Of a stretch of 64,000 bases of DNA, positions 8,782 through 18,374 are shown in pieces. The DNA comes from Pseudoxanthomonas sp. GM95 (lineage in GTDB: Bacteria; Pseudomonadota; Gammaproteobacteria; Xanthomonadales; Xanthomonadaceae). The stretch covers positions 1,550,001-1,614,000 of the forward strand of contig NZ_FOAX01000001.1 in assembly GCF_900109775.1 (NCBI RefSeq). The letters run 5' to 3'. How positions within the stretch are numbered: the first letter of the stretch is position 1; every line of letters starts with the position of its first letter. A program made the translations under genes and the position numbers. The notes under the pieces were generated by a model. It ran no database searches and was not told where the DNA came from. It saw only the letters and a list, made by a program, of their open reading frames with translations.

Positions 8782-11229
8782 GTGGTGTCCGAGCAGGATC
8801 CGGCCCAGCCTCGCCCAAGCTGCTGCCATTCCAAATCGGAATCCGAGGCGACCGAGCCAGCATCGCCCGCCGTCGTCGCGGCGCAGCCCGTCGCACCAAA
8901 GTCGTCCTGCTGTGGGCACCCACACCATCAGCCGCTCGCAGCGGAGCCCACGTCGTCGGCGACCGATCCGGTCTGCGGCATGCGCGTTGATCTGGCGACC
9001 ACCCAGCACCGCGTCGAGCACGCAGGCCAGACCTACGGCTTCTGCTCCGCCGGCTGCAAGCAGAAGTTCAGCGCAGATCCGCACCGCTACTTGCAGCGCA
9101 CGCCGCAGGACACGGCGCCGCCACCGCCCGGCACGCAATACACCTGTCCGATGGACCCGGAAATCGTGCGCGATGCCCCCGGCACCTGCCCCAAGTGCGG
9201 CATGGCGCTGGAGCCGATGATGCCGTCGCTGGACGAAACCGAGAACCCGGAACTCACCGACTTCCGCCGCCGCTTCTGGTGGTCGCTGCCGTTGAGTGCG
9301 CTGGCCGTCTTGCTGGCGATGTCAGGCCATCTGTTGTCGCTGATGCCGATGGGCGTGTCGGCGTGGCTGCAGGGCGCGCTCGCCACGCCGGTGGTGTTGT
9401 GGGCAGGCTGGCCCTTTTTGCAGCGCTGGGTGCAGTCGATTGTCCATCGCAGCCCCAACATGTGGACGCTGATCGGCACCGGCGTATCGGCGGCGTATCT
9501 CTATAGCGTGGTTGCGTTACTGGTGCCGCAGGTCTTTCCCGCGGCGTTCCGCCTGCATGGGCAGGTGGAAGTCTATTTCGAAGCGGCCGCGGCCATCATC
9601 AGCCTGACCCTGCTCGGCCAGCTGATGGAACTCAAGGCGCGCGCGCAGACATCTTCGGCGATCCGCCGCCTGCTCGGCCTTGCCCCCAAAACCGCACGAA
9701 AGATCGACGCCGATGGCAGCGAGCACGACGTCGCGCTCGACACGCTCCAGCCCGGCGATCGCCTGCGCGTGCGGCCCGGCGAGAAAGTCCCGGTGGATGG
9801 CGTGGTGCGCGAAGGTCGCTCGCATCTGGACGAGTCGATGCTGACCGGCGAGCCGGTGCCGGTTGCACGCGGACCGGGCGATCCGGTCATCGGCGCCACG
9901 CTCAATGGTGCGGGCGCGCTGATCATCGAAGCCACCCGCACCGGCAGCGACAGCACGCTCGCCCAGATCGTCCAGCTTGTCGCCCAGGCCCAGCGCACGC
10001 GTGCCCCGATGCAGGCGATGGCCGATCGCGTCGCGTACTGGTTCGTGCTTGCCGTGCTGGCGGTCGCCGTGGCCACGCTGCTGGTGTGGGGCCTGTTCGG
10101 GCCACCGCCGTCATGGACCCACGGCCTGCTCAATGCCGTCAGCGTTCTGATCATCGCCTGCCCCTGTGCGCTGGGCTTGGCGACACCGATGTCGATCATG
10201 GTCGCCAGCGGCCGCGCCGCGCAGGCTGGCGTGCTGTTCCGCGACGCTCAGGCGATCGAGCGTCTGCGCAGCGTCGACACGCTGGTGCTCGACAAGACCG
10301 GCACGCTCACGCGCGGCAAGCCAAGCTTCGGCGATGTGCAGGCGCTGGCGCCGTACCGCGCGGAAGGTGTGCTGCGGCTGGCCGCCAGCCTGGATGCCGG
10401 CAGCGAACACCCGCTCGCCCAGGCCATCGTCGCCGAAGCGCGCCAACGCGGGATGACGTTATCGGCCAGCGCGGACATGACTTCCGACCCCGGATTGGGC
10501 GTGCGCGGGCACGTCGACGGACACGCATTGCTGCTCGGCAATCGCGCCCTGCTTGCGACCGCGCGGATTGAGGTCGCGCCACTTGAGGGCACTGCCGAAG
10601 CACTGCGCCTGGACGGTGCCAGCGTGATGTTCCTGGCCGTCGATGGTGTGCTCGCTGGCCTGATTTCCGTCGTCGATCCGATCAAGGACGGCGCCGCGCA
10701 CGCCATCGCCTCGCTCAAGGCCAGCGGCCTGCGCATCGTCATGGCCAGCGGCGATGCCACCAGCACCGCACAAGCCGTCGCGCGCCAGCTTGGGATCGAT
10801 GAGGTCCACGGCGAAACAAACCCTGCCGACAAGGCGCGCCTGGTCGATGCACTGCGCCAGCAGGGCCGCGTGGTGGCGATGGCCGGCGACGGCATCAACG
10901 ACGCGCCTGCACTGGCATCGGCCGATGTCGGCATCGCGATGGGCACCGGCACCGACGTGGCCATGTCCAGTGCGCAGGTAACGCTGGTCAAAGGCGAGCT
11001 GTCCGGCCTGCTGCGCGCGCGCCGCATCTCGCAGCAGACCGTGCGCAACATGCGTCAGAACCTGGGCTTCGCGCTGTTCTACAACGGCCTGGGCGTGCCG
11101 CTTGCAGCAGGCGTGCTGACGCCGTGGTTGGGCTGGAAGCTCTCGCCCATCTTCGCGGCCGTCGCGATGAGCTTGAGCTCGGTGTCAGTGGTCAGCAACG
11201 CACTGCGCTTGCGTCTTCAGCGCACCTGA
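8782..11229 (+). CDS. P1B-type copper-translocating ATPase
   Basis: An 815-residue inner-membrane heavy-metal pump. The N-terminus lacks a classic GMxCxxC domain. It carries CC pairs ([13 protein letters not shown]), a YHS/TRASH module DPVCGM...[10 protein letters not shown] (62-96) and a zinc-ribbon-like metal-binding stretch [10 protein letters not shown]...CPKCGM (120-141). The CPC metal site is at 460-462, the phosphorylated Asp504 lies in [11 protein letters not shown], the EHPLAQAI box follows, and GDGINDAP starts at 702. The start is one of two adjacent GTG codons right after the regulator stop. The CPC motif and context point to Cu(I) or Ag(I) export. Confidence 0.92.
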   Translation: MVSEQDPAQPRPSCCHSKSESEATEPASPAVVAAQPVAPKSSCCGHPHHQPLAAEPTSSATDPVCGMRVDLATTQHRVEHAGQTYGFCSAGCKQKFSADPHRYLQRTPQDTAPPPPGTQYTCPMDPEIVRDAPGTCPKCGMALEPMMPSLDETENPELTDFRRRFWWSLPLSALAVLLAMSGHLLSLMPMGVSAWLQGALATPVVLWAGWPFLQRWVQSIVHRSPNMWTLIGTGVSAAYLYSVVALLVPQVFPAAFRLHGQVEVYFEAAAAIISLTLLGQLMELKARAQTSSAIRRLLGLAPKTARKIDADGSEHDVALDTLQPGDRLRVRPGEKVPVDGVVREGRSHLDESMLTGEPVPVARGPGDPVIGATLNGAGALIIEATRTGSDSTLAQIVQLVAQAQRTRAPMQAMADRVAYWFVLAVLAVAVATLLVWGLFGPPPSWTHGLLNAVSVLIIACPCALGLATPMSIMVASGRAAQAGVLFRDAQAIERLRSVDTLVLDKTGTLTRGKPSFGDVQALAPYRAEGVLRLAASLDAGSEHPLAQAIVAEARQRGMTLSASADMTSDPGLGVRGHVDGHALLLGNRALLATARIEVAPLEGTAEALRLDGASVMFLAVDGVLAGLISVVDPIKDGAAHAIASLKASGLRIVMASGDATSTAQAVARQLGIDEVHGETNPADKARLVDALRQQGRVVAMAGDGINDAPALASADVGIAMGTGTDVAMSSAQVTLVKGELSGLLRARRISQQTVRNMRQNLGFALFYNGLGVPLAAGVLTPWLGWKLSPIFAAVAMSLSSVSVVSNALRLRLQRT

Positions 11230-11272
11230 AACGCCAGCGTTGCATGCATATAAAAAATTCGCGTATTCATGC

Positions 11273-11301
11273 TTGCGGAACACCGAATCGGTCATTAGAA
11301 T
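11273..11301 (+). promoter_or_regulatory. Sigma-70 promoter of the tRNA cluster
   Basis: TTGCGG (11273-11278) and TAGAAT (11296-11301) are 17 bases apart. They are followed by the GC-rich run GCCGGGC, the discriminator type seen at stringently controlled stable-RNA promoters. The first tRNA starts 20 bases downstream. Confidence 0.75.
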
Positions 11302-11320
11302 GCCGGGCTCCCAAGACACC

Positions 11321-11396
11321 GGGGCCATAGCTCAGCTGGGAGAGCGCCTGCATGGCATGCAGGAGGTCGGCGGTTCGATCCCGCCTGGCTCCACCA
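11321..11396 (+). tRNA. tRNA-Ala (anticodon GGC), copy 1
   Basis: A 76-base cloverleaf with encoded CCA. The acceptor stem GGGGCCA/TGGCTCC contains the G3:U70 wobble pair that identifies alanine tRNAs. The anticodon arm CCTGC-ATGGCAT-GCAGG places GGC at 34-36. The T arm has GGTTCGATCC. Confidence 0.97.
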
Positions 11397-11450
11397 CGTT
11401 TCAAGGGTTGCAAGCACTAGGCCTGCTTGTGATTCGTAAGTTTAGACAGC

Positions 11451-11526
11451 GTCCCCATCGTCTAGAGGCCTAGGACACCACCCTTTCACGGTGGACACCG
11501 GGGTTCGAATCCCCGTGGGGACGCCA
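11451..11526 (+). tRNA. tRNA-Glu (anticodon TTC), copy 1
   Basis: A 76-base cloverleaf with encoded CCA. The acceptor stem is GTCCCCA/TGGGGAC, the anticodon loop CTTTCAC gives TTC, and the T arm has GGTTCGAATCC. It is cotranscribed with the alanine tRNA 54 bases upstream. Confidence 0.97.
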
Positions 11527-11542
11527 GCTACAACGAGGGAAG

Positions 11543-11571
11543 ACGCAGCGTGTTTCGCCGCTGCGTTTTTT
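11543..11571 (+). terminator. Rho-independent terminator between the tRNA pairs
   Basis: ACGCAGCG and CGCTGCGT form a perfect 8-base-pair stem around an 8-base loop and run directly into six T residues. It should end transcripts of the first tRNA pair. The second pair then needs readthrough or its own promoter, and none as clear as the first is visible. Confidence 0.8.
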
Positions 11572-11583
11572 CTTGGCAACATC

Positions 11584-11659
11584 GGGGCCATAGCTCAGCT
11601 GGGAGAGCGCCTGCATGGCATGCAGGAGGTCGGCGGTTCGATCCCGCCTGGCTCCACCA
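11584..11659 (+). tRNA. tRNA-Ala (anticodon GGC), copy 2
   Basis: The sequence is the same as copy 1 at 11321, shifted by 263 bases, with G3:U70, the GGC anticodon and encoded CCA. Confidence 0.97.
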
Positions 11660-11713
11660 CGTTTCACCGGTTACAAGCACCAGGCCTGCTTGTGATTCGC
11701 AAGTTTAGACAGC

Positions 11714-11789
11714 GTCCCCATCGTCTAGAGGCCTAGGACACCACCCTTTCACGGTGGACACCGGGGTTCGAATCCCCGTGGGGACGCCA
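11714..11789 (+). tRNA. tRNA-Glu (anticodon TTC), copy 2
   Basis: The sequence is the same as copy 1 at 11451, again shifted by 263 bases, with the TTC anticodon and encoded CCA. The Ala-Glu spacer is also repeated, with a few substitutions. Confidence 0.97.
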
Positions 11790-11802
11790 CTTGTTTTGCA
11801 TC

Positions 11803-11833
11803 AAAGCGCAGCGGACATCCGTTGCGCTTTTTT
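11803..11833 (+). terminator. Rho-independent terminator after the tRNA cluster
   Basis: AAAGCGCAGCGG and CCGTTGCGCTTT form a 12-pair stem with one G:T pair and a 4-base loop, followed by T residues. Confidence 0.8.
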
Positions 11834-12004
11834 GTTGCGCGCGTCCTTTCATCGCGGTGGGTGCGGGCGGCATCGCGCGACAGGATTAGGAACAAATGAA
11901 GGCCGGGCGGCAGTCTTCTTCATCTGATCCGCATCGTGAATTCATGAAAATAAACAGGCATCCGTCGCGGATGCGCCCGCCTCATGAAGCCGCAAGGAGC
12001 CTCG

Positions 12005-12481
12005 ATGCCGAAGTCAGACAAGAACCCCAACGGACGCCATGAAGCGGCGTTCGCCAGCTGGATCCGCAGGAACGGCTATGCGCCGAGCGAGGCGATCGAG
12101 CACTTCCTCGAACACTCCGATTACATCCGCGACGAGTTCACCCTGCTGGATGTCGACGCCAAAACCGCGGCCACGGCCGAGCTGCGCAAGTTCCTGCAGC
12201 GACGCAGTGGCGAAGACAGCTTCACCATGCAGTTCCCGACCGTCTATCTGTGCAAGGACAAGCAGGGGCGCCGCCTGCGCTACACCGTGACCCTGACCAT
12301 CGGCGAAGACGAGGCCACGTGGATTGGACGGGTCTGGGCCGGTAGCGAGTACCTGGGCGAGGTCACGGGGTCCGGCGGTGGACCCAAGGCCAACTATCTG
12401 ACCCTGGCGCGGATGCATATCGAATCGCAGATCGACTGCCACGACGCCATCGTCAAGCGTCCGTTGCCGGACTTCTGGTAA
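12005..12481 (+). CDS. Hypothetical protein
   Basis: A 158-residue soluble protein, MPKSDKNPNG at the start, not recognised. It has no signal peptide or membrane segment. The middle (about 70-110) reads like a beta-rich module with YLCKDKQGRRLRYTVTLTIGEDEATW and a Gly-rich VTGSGGGPKA turn. The ATG at 12005 follows AAGGAG by five bases, which decides the start over the in-frame ATG at 11984. It is monocistronic: a tRNA terminator lies upstream and a convergent gene downstream. A GGGGCG hairpin at 12499-12517 separates the two. Confidence 0.7.
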   Translation: MPKSDKNPNGRHEAAFASWIRRNGYAPSEAIEHFLEHSDYIRDEFTLLDVDAKTAATAELRKFLQRRSGEDSFTMQFPTVYLCKDKQGRRLRYTVTLTIGEDEATWIGRVWAGSEYLGEVTGSGGGPKANYLTLARMHIESQIDCHDAIVKRPLPDFW

Positions 12482-12528
12482 CGCGAAGCATCAATGATCG
12501 GGGCGGCATTCGCCCCGGCGCAACCGAG

Positions 12529-13035
12529 TCAGGCGGCGTCGCCGGCCTCGACACGGGCAATCACTTCGCCCTCTTCCACCCGGCGCAGCGTGGCGACACC
12601 GTGGCCGCGTTCGGCCAAGTATTCGACCCACTTGCCCAGGAAGGTGTTCATCCGCATCCGGTGGCTGATCAGCTCGGCCGGCGGCGGGAACATCCCGATC
12701 ACGTCCTGCCAGCGACGCCCGACATAGCAGTGCGTCGCCTCGGCCTGGCGTGCATCGCGGTAAACACGCACGAAAGCAGAGGGATCCGGCTCGCCGGTTT
12801 GCGGGTCGATGATGCCGTAGGTCAGGCGCAGCTCGACCGTATAGCGGTGCGTCTCGATCACATCCAGATGCAGGTCCAGCCCGTCGCCGATGCTGGAGAC
12901 ATAGCGCCCGGGCGTCAGGTCGGCCGGGGCGAACAGGCGCGCCAGGCGCCCGTAATTTTCCGCGTACAGCGCCATCAGCCAGCCGAAACGGCCCAGCTTG
13001 GGCAGGTGTGTGGCACGGGAGAGAATGGCGGGCAT
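12529..13035 (-). CDS. DUF1249 family protein (YqiB-like)
   Basis: A 168-residue cytoplasmic protein of the DUF1249 family. Diagnostic segments are VSSIGDGLDLHLDVIETHRYTVELRLTY (about 46-73) and FVRVYRDARQAEAT (about 87-100), followed by HRMRMNTFLGKWVEYLAERGHG. Family members in gammaproteobacteria often lie beside nudF/cpdA, but that neighbourhood is not present here. Function is unknown. It is transcribed leftward, separated from ppsR by 126 bases. Confidence 0.8.
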   Translation of the reverse strand: MPAILSRATHLPKLGRFGWLMALYAENYGRLARLFAPADLTPGRYVSSIGDGLDLHLDVIETHRYTVELRLTYGIIDPQTGEPDPSAFVRVYRDARQAEATHCYVGRRWQDVIGMFPPPAELISHRMRMNTFLGKWVEYLAERGHGVATLRRVEEGEVIARVEAGDAA

Positions 13036-13161
13036 GGCTCGATCCTACACGCTGTCAGGCGCCAACGGCAGCATTGACGCCCCACGTGTCCAGGCCCTAA
13101 TTTGAGGGTCCGGCCGCCCGTTTCCAACCCGCGGCCGCGACGCCCTCGCCCACCCCATTGC

Positions 13162-13983
13162 TCAGAACATCTCGCGCTGCAGGCCCAGCGTGGACATGAC
13201 CTTGCTGGCGATTTCCTCGATCGAGGTATGCGTGGTGCTCAACGTGGGCAGGCGCTCGGTGGTGAACATGCTCTCGGCGGCGGCCACTTCGCGCCGGCAG
13301 GTCTCGGCCTTGGCGTAGCCGGAATTAGGCCGGCGCTCCTGGCGGATCTGGCAGAGCCGCTCGGGATCGATGGTCAGGCCGAACAGCTTCTTGCGGTAGG
13401 CGCGCAGGCGCGGCGGCAGGCGGTCGCTGTCCAGGTCCTCGTCGGTCAGCGGATAGTTGGCCGCCTTGACCCCGTAATGCAGCGCCAGATAGACGCAGGT
13501 CGGCGTTTTGCCCGCCCGCGAGACCGCAACCAGGATCAGGTCGGCCTCGTCGTAGTTGATGGCGATGCCGTCATCGTGGCTCAGGGCGAAGTTCATCGCG
13601 TTGATGCGCCGGTGATAGGCCTCGAAGTTGACGATGCCGTGCGCCTGGCCGACCCGCGACTGGCGCACCGCACCCAGCTCCAGCTCCATCGGATTGATGA
13701 AAGGCGCAAACACGTCAAGCATCAGCGCGCCGCTGGATTCCAGCAGATGGGCGATGGCCGGATCGACGATGGAATGGATCACGATCGGGCGCGCGTCGTG
13801 ACGCAGCCCGGCCTCGCGGATGCGCCCGGCGGCCTCGCTGGCCTTGTCGATGTCGTCGACGAAGGGGATCCGGTCGGTGATGAAGGAAAACCCGGAGAAC
13901 TGGGTAAGCAGGCTATGGCCGATCGTTTCAACGGTGATCCCGGTTCCATCTGAAACATAAAAGACCGGTCGGACACTCGACAT
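13162..13983 (-). CDS. ppsR: PEP synthase regulatory protein (bifunctional kinase/phosphorylase)
   Basis: A 273-residue DUF299-family protein that inactivates PEP synthase by ADP-dependent threonine phosphorylation and reactivates it by phosphorolysis. It begins [20 protein letters not shown]. The nucleotide-binding loop [16 protein letters not shown] (around 150-165) is the usual DUF299 P-loop. The ATG at 13983 follows GAGGG by nine bases; a second ATG nine bases upstream is less well placed. It is divergent from ppsA, its target, with a 164-base shared intergenic region, as in other gammaproteobacteria. Confidence 0.93.
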   Translation of the reverse strand: MSSVRPVFYVSDGTGITVETIGHSLLTQFSGFSFITDRIPFVDDIDKASEAAGRIREAGLRHDARPIVIHSIVDPAIAHLLESSGALMLDVFAPFINPMELELGAVRQSRVGQAHGIVNFEAYHRRINAMNFALSHDDGIAINYDEADLILVAVSRAGKTPTCVYLALHYGVKAANYPLTDEDLDSDRLPPRLRAYRKKLFGLTIDPERLCQIRQERRPNSGYAKAETCRREVAAAESMFTTERLPTLSTTHTSIEEIASKVMSTLGLQREMF

Positions 13984-14147
13984 TACGTTCATCCCTCGTG
14001 CTGGACACTGACGATACCAATATCGCACCATTGCTTGTGCAGTGCGATATCGGGCTGCATCATTAGCACACCCTCTCCCCCCCTCAATGGACCACGGCCC
14101 GACGCGTTTTTGCGCCGAATCCCCAGGTCCCTCAAGGAGCGTAGCGC

Positions 14148-16523
14148 TTGAACCAGAACATCCTGTGGCTGCATGAGCTTGGCCTGTCCGACCTCGCCCG
14201 CGTCGGCGGCAAGAATTCCTCACTCGGCGAAATGATCGGCAACCTGGCCCAGCTGGGCGTCTCGGTTCCCGGTGGCTACGCAACCACGGCAGAAGCATTC
14301 AAGGACTTCATCGCCCACAACGATCTGTCCAAGCGGATCTTCGACAAGCTGGCCACGCTGGACGTGGAAGACGTCGGCGCACTGACCGCCGCCGGCAAGG
14401 AAATCCGCGGCTGGGTGATCGATGCCCCGCTGCAGCCGGAGCTGGATGCCGACATCCGCACCGCCTACAAGCAGCTGTGCGACGAAAACGGCGGCGGCGA
14501 AGTCGCCGTGGCCGTGCGCTCCTCGGCCACCGCCGAAGACCTGCCCGACGCGTCATTCGCCGGCCAGCAGGAAACCTTCCTCAACGTGACCGGCGCCGAC
14601 GATGTGGTGCACAAGGTCAAGGAAGTCTTCGCCTCGCTCTACAACGACCGCGCCATCGCTTACCGCGTGCACCACGGCTTCAAGCACGAGGACGTGTTCC
14701 TGTCCTCGGGCGTGCAGCTGATGGTCCGTTCGGACGTGGGCGCCTCGGGCGTGTTGTTCACCCTCGATACCGAGTCCGGCTTCCGCGACGTGGTGTTCGT
14801 GACCTCCTCGGTCGGCCTCGGCGAAATGGTCGTGCAGGGCGCGGTCAACCCGGACGAGTTCTACGTCTACAAGCCCACGCTCAACGCGGGCAAGCCGGCG
14901 ATCCTGCGCCGCTCGCTGGGCAGCAAGGCCCTGCGCATGGTGTATTCGGACGTGCCGGGCGAACGCGTGCGCACCGAGGACACCCCTGCCGAATTGCGCA
15001 ACACCTTCTCCATCAGCGATGAGGACGTGCAGGAACTGTCCAAGCAGGCGCTGGTCATTGAAAAGCATTACGGCCGCCCGATGGACATCGAGTGGGCCAA
15101 AGACGGCGTCAGCGGCAAGCTGTTCATCGTCCAGGCGCGCCCGGAGACGGTGAAGTCGCGCAGCCATGCCACCCAGATCGAACGCTTCGCGCTGTCGTCC
15201 AAGGACGCCAAGGTGCTGGCCGAAGGCCGCGCCGTGGGTGCCAAGATCGGCGCCGGCAAGGCCCGCGTCGTGCGCTCGCTGGAGGACATGGATCGCGTGC
15301 AGCCCGGCGACGTACTGATCGCCGACATGACCGATCCCGATTGGGAACCGGTGATGAAACGTGCGTCGGCCATCGTCACCAACCGTGGTGGCCGTACCTG
15401 CCATGCCGCGATCATCGCGCGCGAGCTGGGCGTGCCGGCCGTGGTGGGTTCGGGTAACGCCACCGAGCTGGTCAAGGACGGGCAGGAAGTCACCGTCAGC
15501 TGCGCCGAGGGTGATACCGGCTTCATCTACGACGGCATCCTGGAGTTCGAGCGCACCACGACCGACCTGGGCAACATGCCGCCGGCGCCGCTGAAGATCA
15601 TGATGAACGTGGCCAACCCGGAGCGCGCGTTCGATTTCGGCCAGCTGCCCAACGCCGGCATCGGCCTGGCGCGCCTGGAGATGATCATCGCCAGCCACAT
15701 CGGCATCCATCCCAAGGCCCTGCTGGAATACGACACGCAGGACGCGGCGGTGAAGAAGAAGATCGACGCCAAGATCGCCGGGTACGGCGCGCCGGTGGAG
15801 TTCTACATCAACCGCCTGGCCGAAGGCATCGCCACGCTGACCGCCTCGGTCGCGCCGAACCCGGTGATCGTGCGCCTGTCGGACTTCAAGTCCAACGAGT
15901 ACGCCAACCTGATCGGCGGCAGCAAGTACGAGCCGGAAGAAGAGAACCCGATGATCGGCTTCCGCGGCGCCAGCCGTTACGTCGATCCGTCCTTCACCGA
16001 AGCCTTCGCGCTGGAGTGCAAGGCGGTGCTGAAGGTCCGCAACGAGATGGGCCTGGACAACCTGTGGGTCATGATCCCGTTCGTGCGCACGCTGGAAGAA
16101 GGCCGAAAGGTCGTCGAGGTGCTGGAGGCCAACGGCCTCAAGCAGGGCGAGCGCGGGCTGAAGATCATCATGATGTGCGAGCTGCCGTCCAACGCGCTGC
16201 TCGCCGATGAGTTCCTGGAAATCTTCGATGGCTTCTCGATCGGTTCCAACGACCTGACCCAGCTGACCCTGGGCCTGGACCGCGATTCGTCGATCGTCGC
16301 GCACCTGTTCGACGAGCGGAACCTGGCGGTCAAGAAGCTGCTGTCGATGGCGATCAAGGCCGCGCGCGCCAAGGGCAAGTACGTCGGCATTTGCGGCCAG
16401 GGTCCCTCGGACCACCCGGAGCTGGCCGAGTGGCTGATGCAGGAAGGCATCGAGTCGGTCTCGCTCAACCCTGACACCGTGGTCGATACCTGGCTGCGCC
16501 TGGCCAAGCTCAAGGCCGCCTGA
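14148..16523 (+). CDS. ppsA: Phosphoenolpyruvate synthase
   Basis: A 791-residue cytoplasmic enzyme that converts pyruvate, ATP and water to PEP, AMP and phosphate for gluconeogenesis. It has the N-terminal nucleotide-binding domain ([11 protein letters not shown] from about 20; [20 protein letters not shown]), the swivelling phosphohistidine domain with His419 in [14 protein letters not shown], and the C-terminal PEP/pyruvate barrel with Cys749 in [12 protein letters not shown]. Length matches the E. coli enzyme (792). Translation starts at TTG, eight bases after AAGGAG, and no ATG or GTG fits. A terminator follows. Confidence 0.96.
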   Translation: MNQNILWLHELGLSDLARVGGKNSSLGEMIGNLAQLGVSVPGGYATTAEAFKDFIAHNDLSKRIFDKLATLDVEDVGALTAAGKEIRGWVIDAPLQPELDADIRTAYKQLCDENGGGEVAVAVRSSATAEDLPDASFAGQQETFLNVTGADDVVHKVKEVFASLYNDRAIAYRVHHGFKHEDVFLSSGVQLMVRSDVGASGVLFTLDTESGFRDVVFVTSSVGLGEMVVQGAVNPDEFYVYKPTLNAGKPAILRRSLGSKALRMVYSDVPGERVRTEDTPAELRNTFSISDEDVQELSKQALVIEKHYGRPMDIEWAKDGVSGKLFIVQARPETVKSRSHATQIERFALSSKDAKVLAEGRAVGAKIGAGKARVVRSLEDMDRVQPGDVLIADMTDPDWEPVMKRASAIVTNRGGRTCHAAIIARELGVPAVVGSGNATELVKDGQEVTVSCAEGDTGFIYDGILEFERTTTDLGNMPPAPLKIMMNVANPERAFDFGQLPNAGIGLARLEMIIASHIGIHPKALLEYDTQDAAVKKKIDAKIAGYGAPVEFYINRLAEGIATLTASVAPNPVIVRLSDFKSNEYANLIGGSKYEPEEENPMIGFRGASRYVDPSFTEAFALECKAVLKVRNEMGLDNLWVMIPFVRTLEEGRKVVEVLEANGLKQGERGLKIIMMCELPSNALLADEFLEIFDGFSIGSNDLTQLTLGLDRDSSIVAHLFDERNLAVKKLLSMAIKAARAKGKYVGICGQGPSDHPELAEWLMQEGIESVSLNPDTVVDTWLRLAKLKAA

Positions 16524-16560
16524 TCGGAACGCCATCTCGGTAACGTTTCAGGGCAATACG

Positions 16561-16594
16561 ACAGAGCCCCGCCTAGTGCGGGGTTCTGTATTTT
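16561..16594 (+). terminator. Rho-independent terminator after ppsA
   Basis: ACAGAGCCCCGC and GCGGGGTTCTGT pair over 12 bases (one G:T) around the loop CTAGT, followed by ATTTT. Confidence 0.85.
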
Positions 16595-16623
16595 GAAAAG
16601 CAGACTAGTGAAGGAGAACAGAC

Positions 16624-17556
16624 GTGGAAAACTGGTGGACCGCCGAACGGCAGGAACAATGGACCGGGATCGCACTGGGCGTGGGCACACGCGTGCTGAT
16701 CGGGTTGGTGGTCCTGTGGATCGGCCTGCGCCTGGCCAAGTGGCTCGCGGGCATCGCCACCCGCGGCATGACGCGCGCCGAACTCGAACCTACTGCCGTG
16801 CAGTTCATCGCACGGGTGCTATATGTTGTCTTGCTGGTCCTGCTGCTGTTGGCGATCCTACAATCGGTGTTTGGCGTGGCGCCTGCTTCGCTGATGGCCG
16901 TGGTCGGCGCCGCCGGACTGGCGATCGGCCTGGCCTTGAAGGACTCGCTGTCCAACGTCGCATCTGGCGTGATGCTGGTGACGCTCAAGCCGTTCCGCGT
17001 CGGGGATGTGGTCACGCTCAGTGGCCAGACCGGCAAGTGCGAGTCGGTGAGCATTTTCCAGACGCGTCTGCGCGGTGCGGACAATCAGACGATCATCTTG
17101 CCCAACAGCGTGATCACCAGCAGCGAGATCATCAACCTGACGCCCGATACACGCCGCCGCGTGGAGCTGGTGATTGGCATCGGCTACAACGATGACATCG
17201 ACAAGGCCAAGTCACTGATCGGTGAACTGCTCAAGGGCGACACGCGCATTCTGCAAGAGCCCGCGGCCGACGTGGTGGTTTATGCATTGGCCGACAATAG
17301 CGTCAACCTGGGCGTGCGCTGCCATGTCCTGAACAACGATTGGTTCGGGGTGAAGTGCGACCTGACCGAAAACATCAAGAAGGCGTTCGATGCCAACGGC
17401 GTCAGCATTCCCTTCCCGCAGCGCGACGTCCACGTCTATCACCATCTGGGCACCGACGGCGCGGCCATTCCGGCAGCGGCGCTGACGACGGTGCCCGTGG
17501 ATGCGCTGCAGTCGCCGCCCAAGACGCGCGACAACGAGCCGGGCCACAACGGCTGA
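16624..17556 (+). CDS. mscS: Small-conductance mechanosensitive channel, MscS family
   Basis: A 310-residue inner-membrane channel that opens under membrane tension to release solutes. Three membrane helices lie in residues 1-115. The third is the Gly/Ala-rich pore helix AVVGAAGLAIGLALKDSLSNVASG (about 92-115). The cytoplasmic beta domain follows (FRVGDVVTLSGQTGKCESV, LPNSVI), then the mixed vestibule domain ending IPFPQRDVHVYH. The C-terminal tail (about 285-310) is disordered. The start is GTG with GAAGGAGA six bases upstream. It is slightly longer than E. coli MscS (286). Confidence 0.93.
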   Translation: MENWWTAERQEQWTGIALGVGTRVLIGLVVLWIGLRLAKWLAGIATRGMTRAELEPTAVQFIARVLYVVLLVLLLLAILQSVFGVAPASLMAVVGAAGLAIGLALKDSLSNVASGVMLVTLKPFRVGDVVTLSGQTGKCESVSIFQTRLRGADNQTIILPNSVITSSEIINLTPDTRRRVELVIGIGYNDDIDKAKSLIGELLKGDTRILQEPAADVVVYALADNSVNLGVRCHVLNNDWFGVKCDLTENIKKAFDANGVSIPFPQRDVHVYHHLGTDGAAIPAAALTTVPVDALQSPPKTRDNEPGHNG

Positions 17557-17578
17557 GGCATGAGGTGACTGGAACAGG

Positions 17579-17604
17579 AAAGGGCGCCGAGGGCGCCCTT
17601 TTTT
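17579..17604 (+). terminator. Rho-independent terminator after mscS
   Basis: AAAGGGCGCC and GGCGCCCTTT form a 10-pair stem around GAG, ending in a run of T residues. The A-rich left arm lets it act on the convergent orn transcript too. Confidence 0.85.
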
Positions 17605-17620
17605 CTTGATCAACCGGCGG

Positions 17621-18190
17621 TCAGGCCCCTGTGGGCAAGGCCAGTCTGGCCAGATGCTTGCGATAGTGCCGCAGCTCGGCGATCGAATCGTGCACGTCGC
17701 TTAGCGCGGTGTGCGAGGACTGCTTCTTGACGCCTTCCAGCACCTCGGGCGCCCAGCGGCGCGCCAGCTCCTTCAAGGTGCTGACATCAAGGTTGCGGTA
17801 GTGGAAGTAGCGCTCCAGCCGCGGCATCTGGCGATGCAGGAAACGTCGGTCCTGGCAGATCGAGTTGCCGCTCATCGGCGAGGCATTGGCCGGCACCCAT
17901 TCGGACAGGAAGCTGACCGTGGCCGCTTCGGCCTGACCCAGCGTGACCGAGCTGGAGACCACGCGGTCCCACAGGCCGGAGCGGCGATGCTGGTTGCGGT
18001 TCCACTCGTCCATCGACTCGAGCGTGTCGAGCGAATGGGCAATGGCAAACTCCGGCCCTTCGGCCAGGATGTTGAGCTGCGAATCAGTCACCACCGTGGC
18101 GATTTCAAGAATCGAATCGTTGTCGGTATCCAGCCCCGTCATCTCCAGATCGATCCAGATCAGGTGGCTGTTATTTGGGACTGAATTCAT
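17621..18190 (-). CDS. orn: Oligoribonuclease
   Basis: A 189-residue DEDDh 3'-5' exoribonuclease that degrades nanoRNA and pGpG to mononucleotides. Exo I is [13 protein letters not shown] (about 9-21), Exo II is [15 protein letters not shown], and Exo III has [14 protein letters not shown] with the catalytic His and Asp. [18 protein letters not shown] is nearly the family consensus. I place the start at ATG 18190 by comparison with the short N-terminus of E. coli Orn (181 residues). ATG 18202, giving four extra residues, is equally possible because neither has a good ribosome site. Confidence 0.93.
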   Translation of the reverse strand: MNSVPNNSHLIWIDLEMTGLDTDNDSILEIATVVTDSQLNILAEGPEFAIAHSLDTLESMDEWNRNQHRRSGLWDRVVSSSVTLGQAEAATVSFLSEWVPANASPMSGNSICQDRRFLHRQMPRLERYFHYRNLDVSTLKELARRWAPEVLEGVKKQSSHTALSDVHDSIAELRHYRKHLARLALPTGA

Positions 18191-18374
18191 GGGTTGGGAC
18201 ATTCGCAACTTGGTTGTTCATCATACCGCAGGGTCCTGACGCGCTTTGCGTGTAGGGTCGTTTGGCACCTTCCCGCACCAAACGACGTTCATCAGGGTGG
18301 AAGTACGCCCTGCATCACCTGCCGCAGTCACAGCATCGGCCTGGGTGATCACACAAACAAAAGTGGAGTCCGGC

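Noticed and set aside
12499..12517. GGGGCG hairpin between convergent genes as terminator
   Set aside because: A 7-pair stem but no T run on either strand; kept only as a note in the neighbouring gene.
14553..16535. 660-codon leftward frame opposite ppsA
   Set aside because: Shadow of a clear PEP synthase with all catalytic residues.
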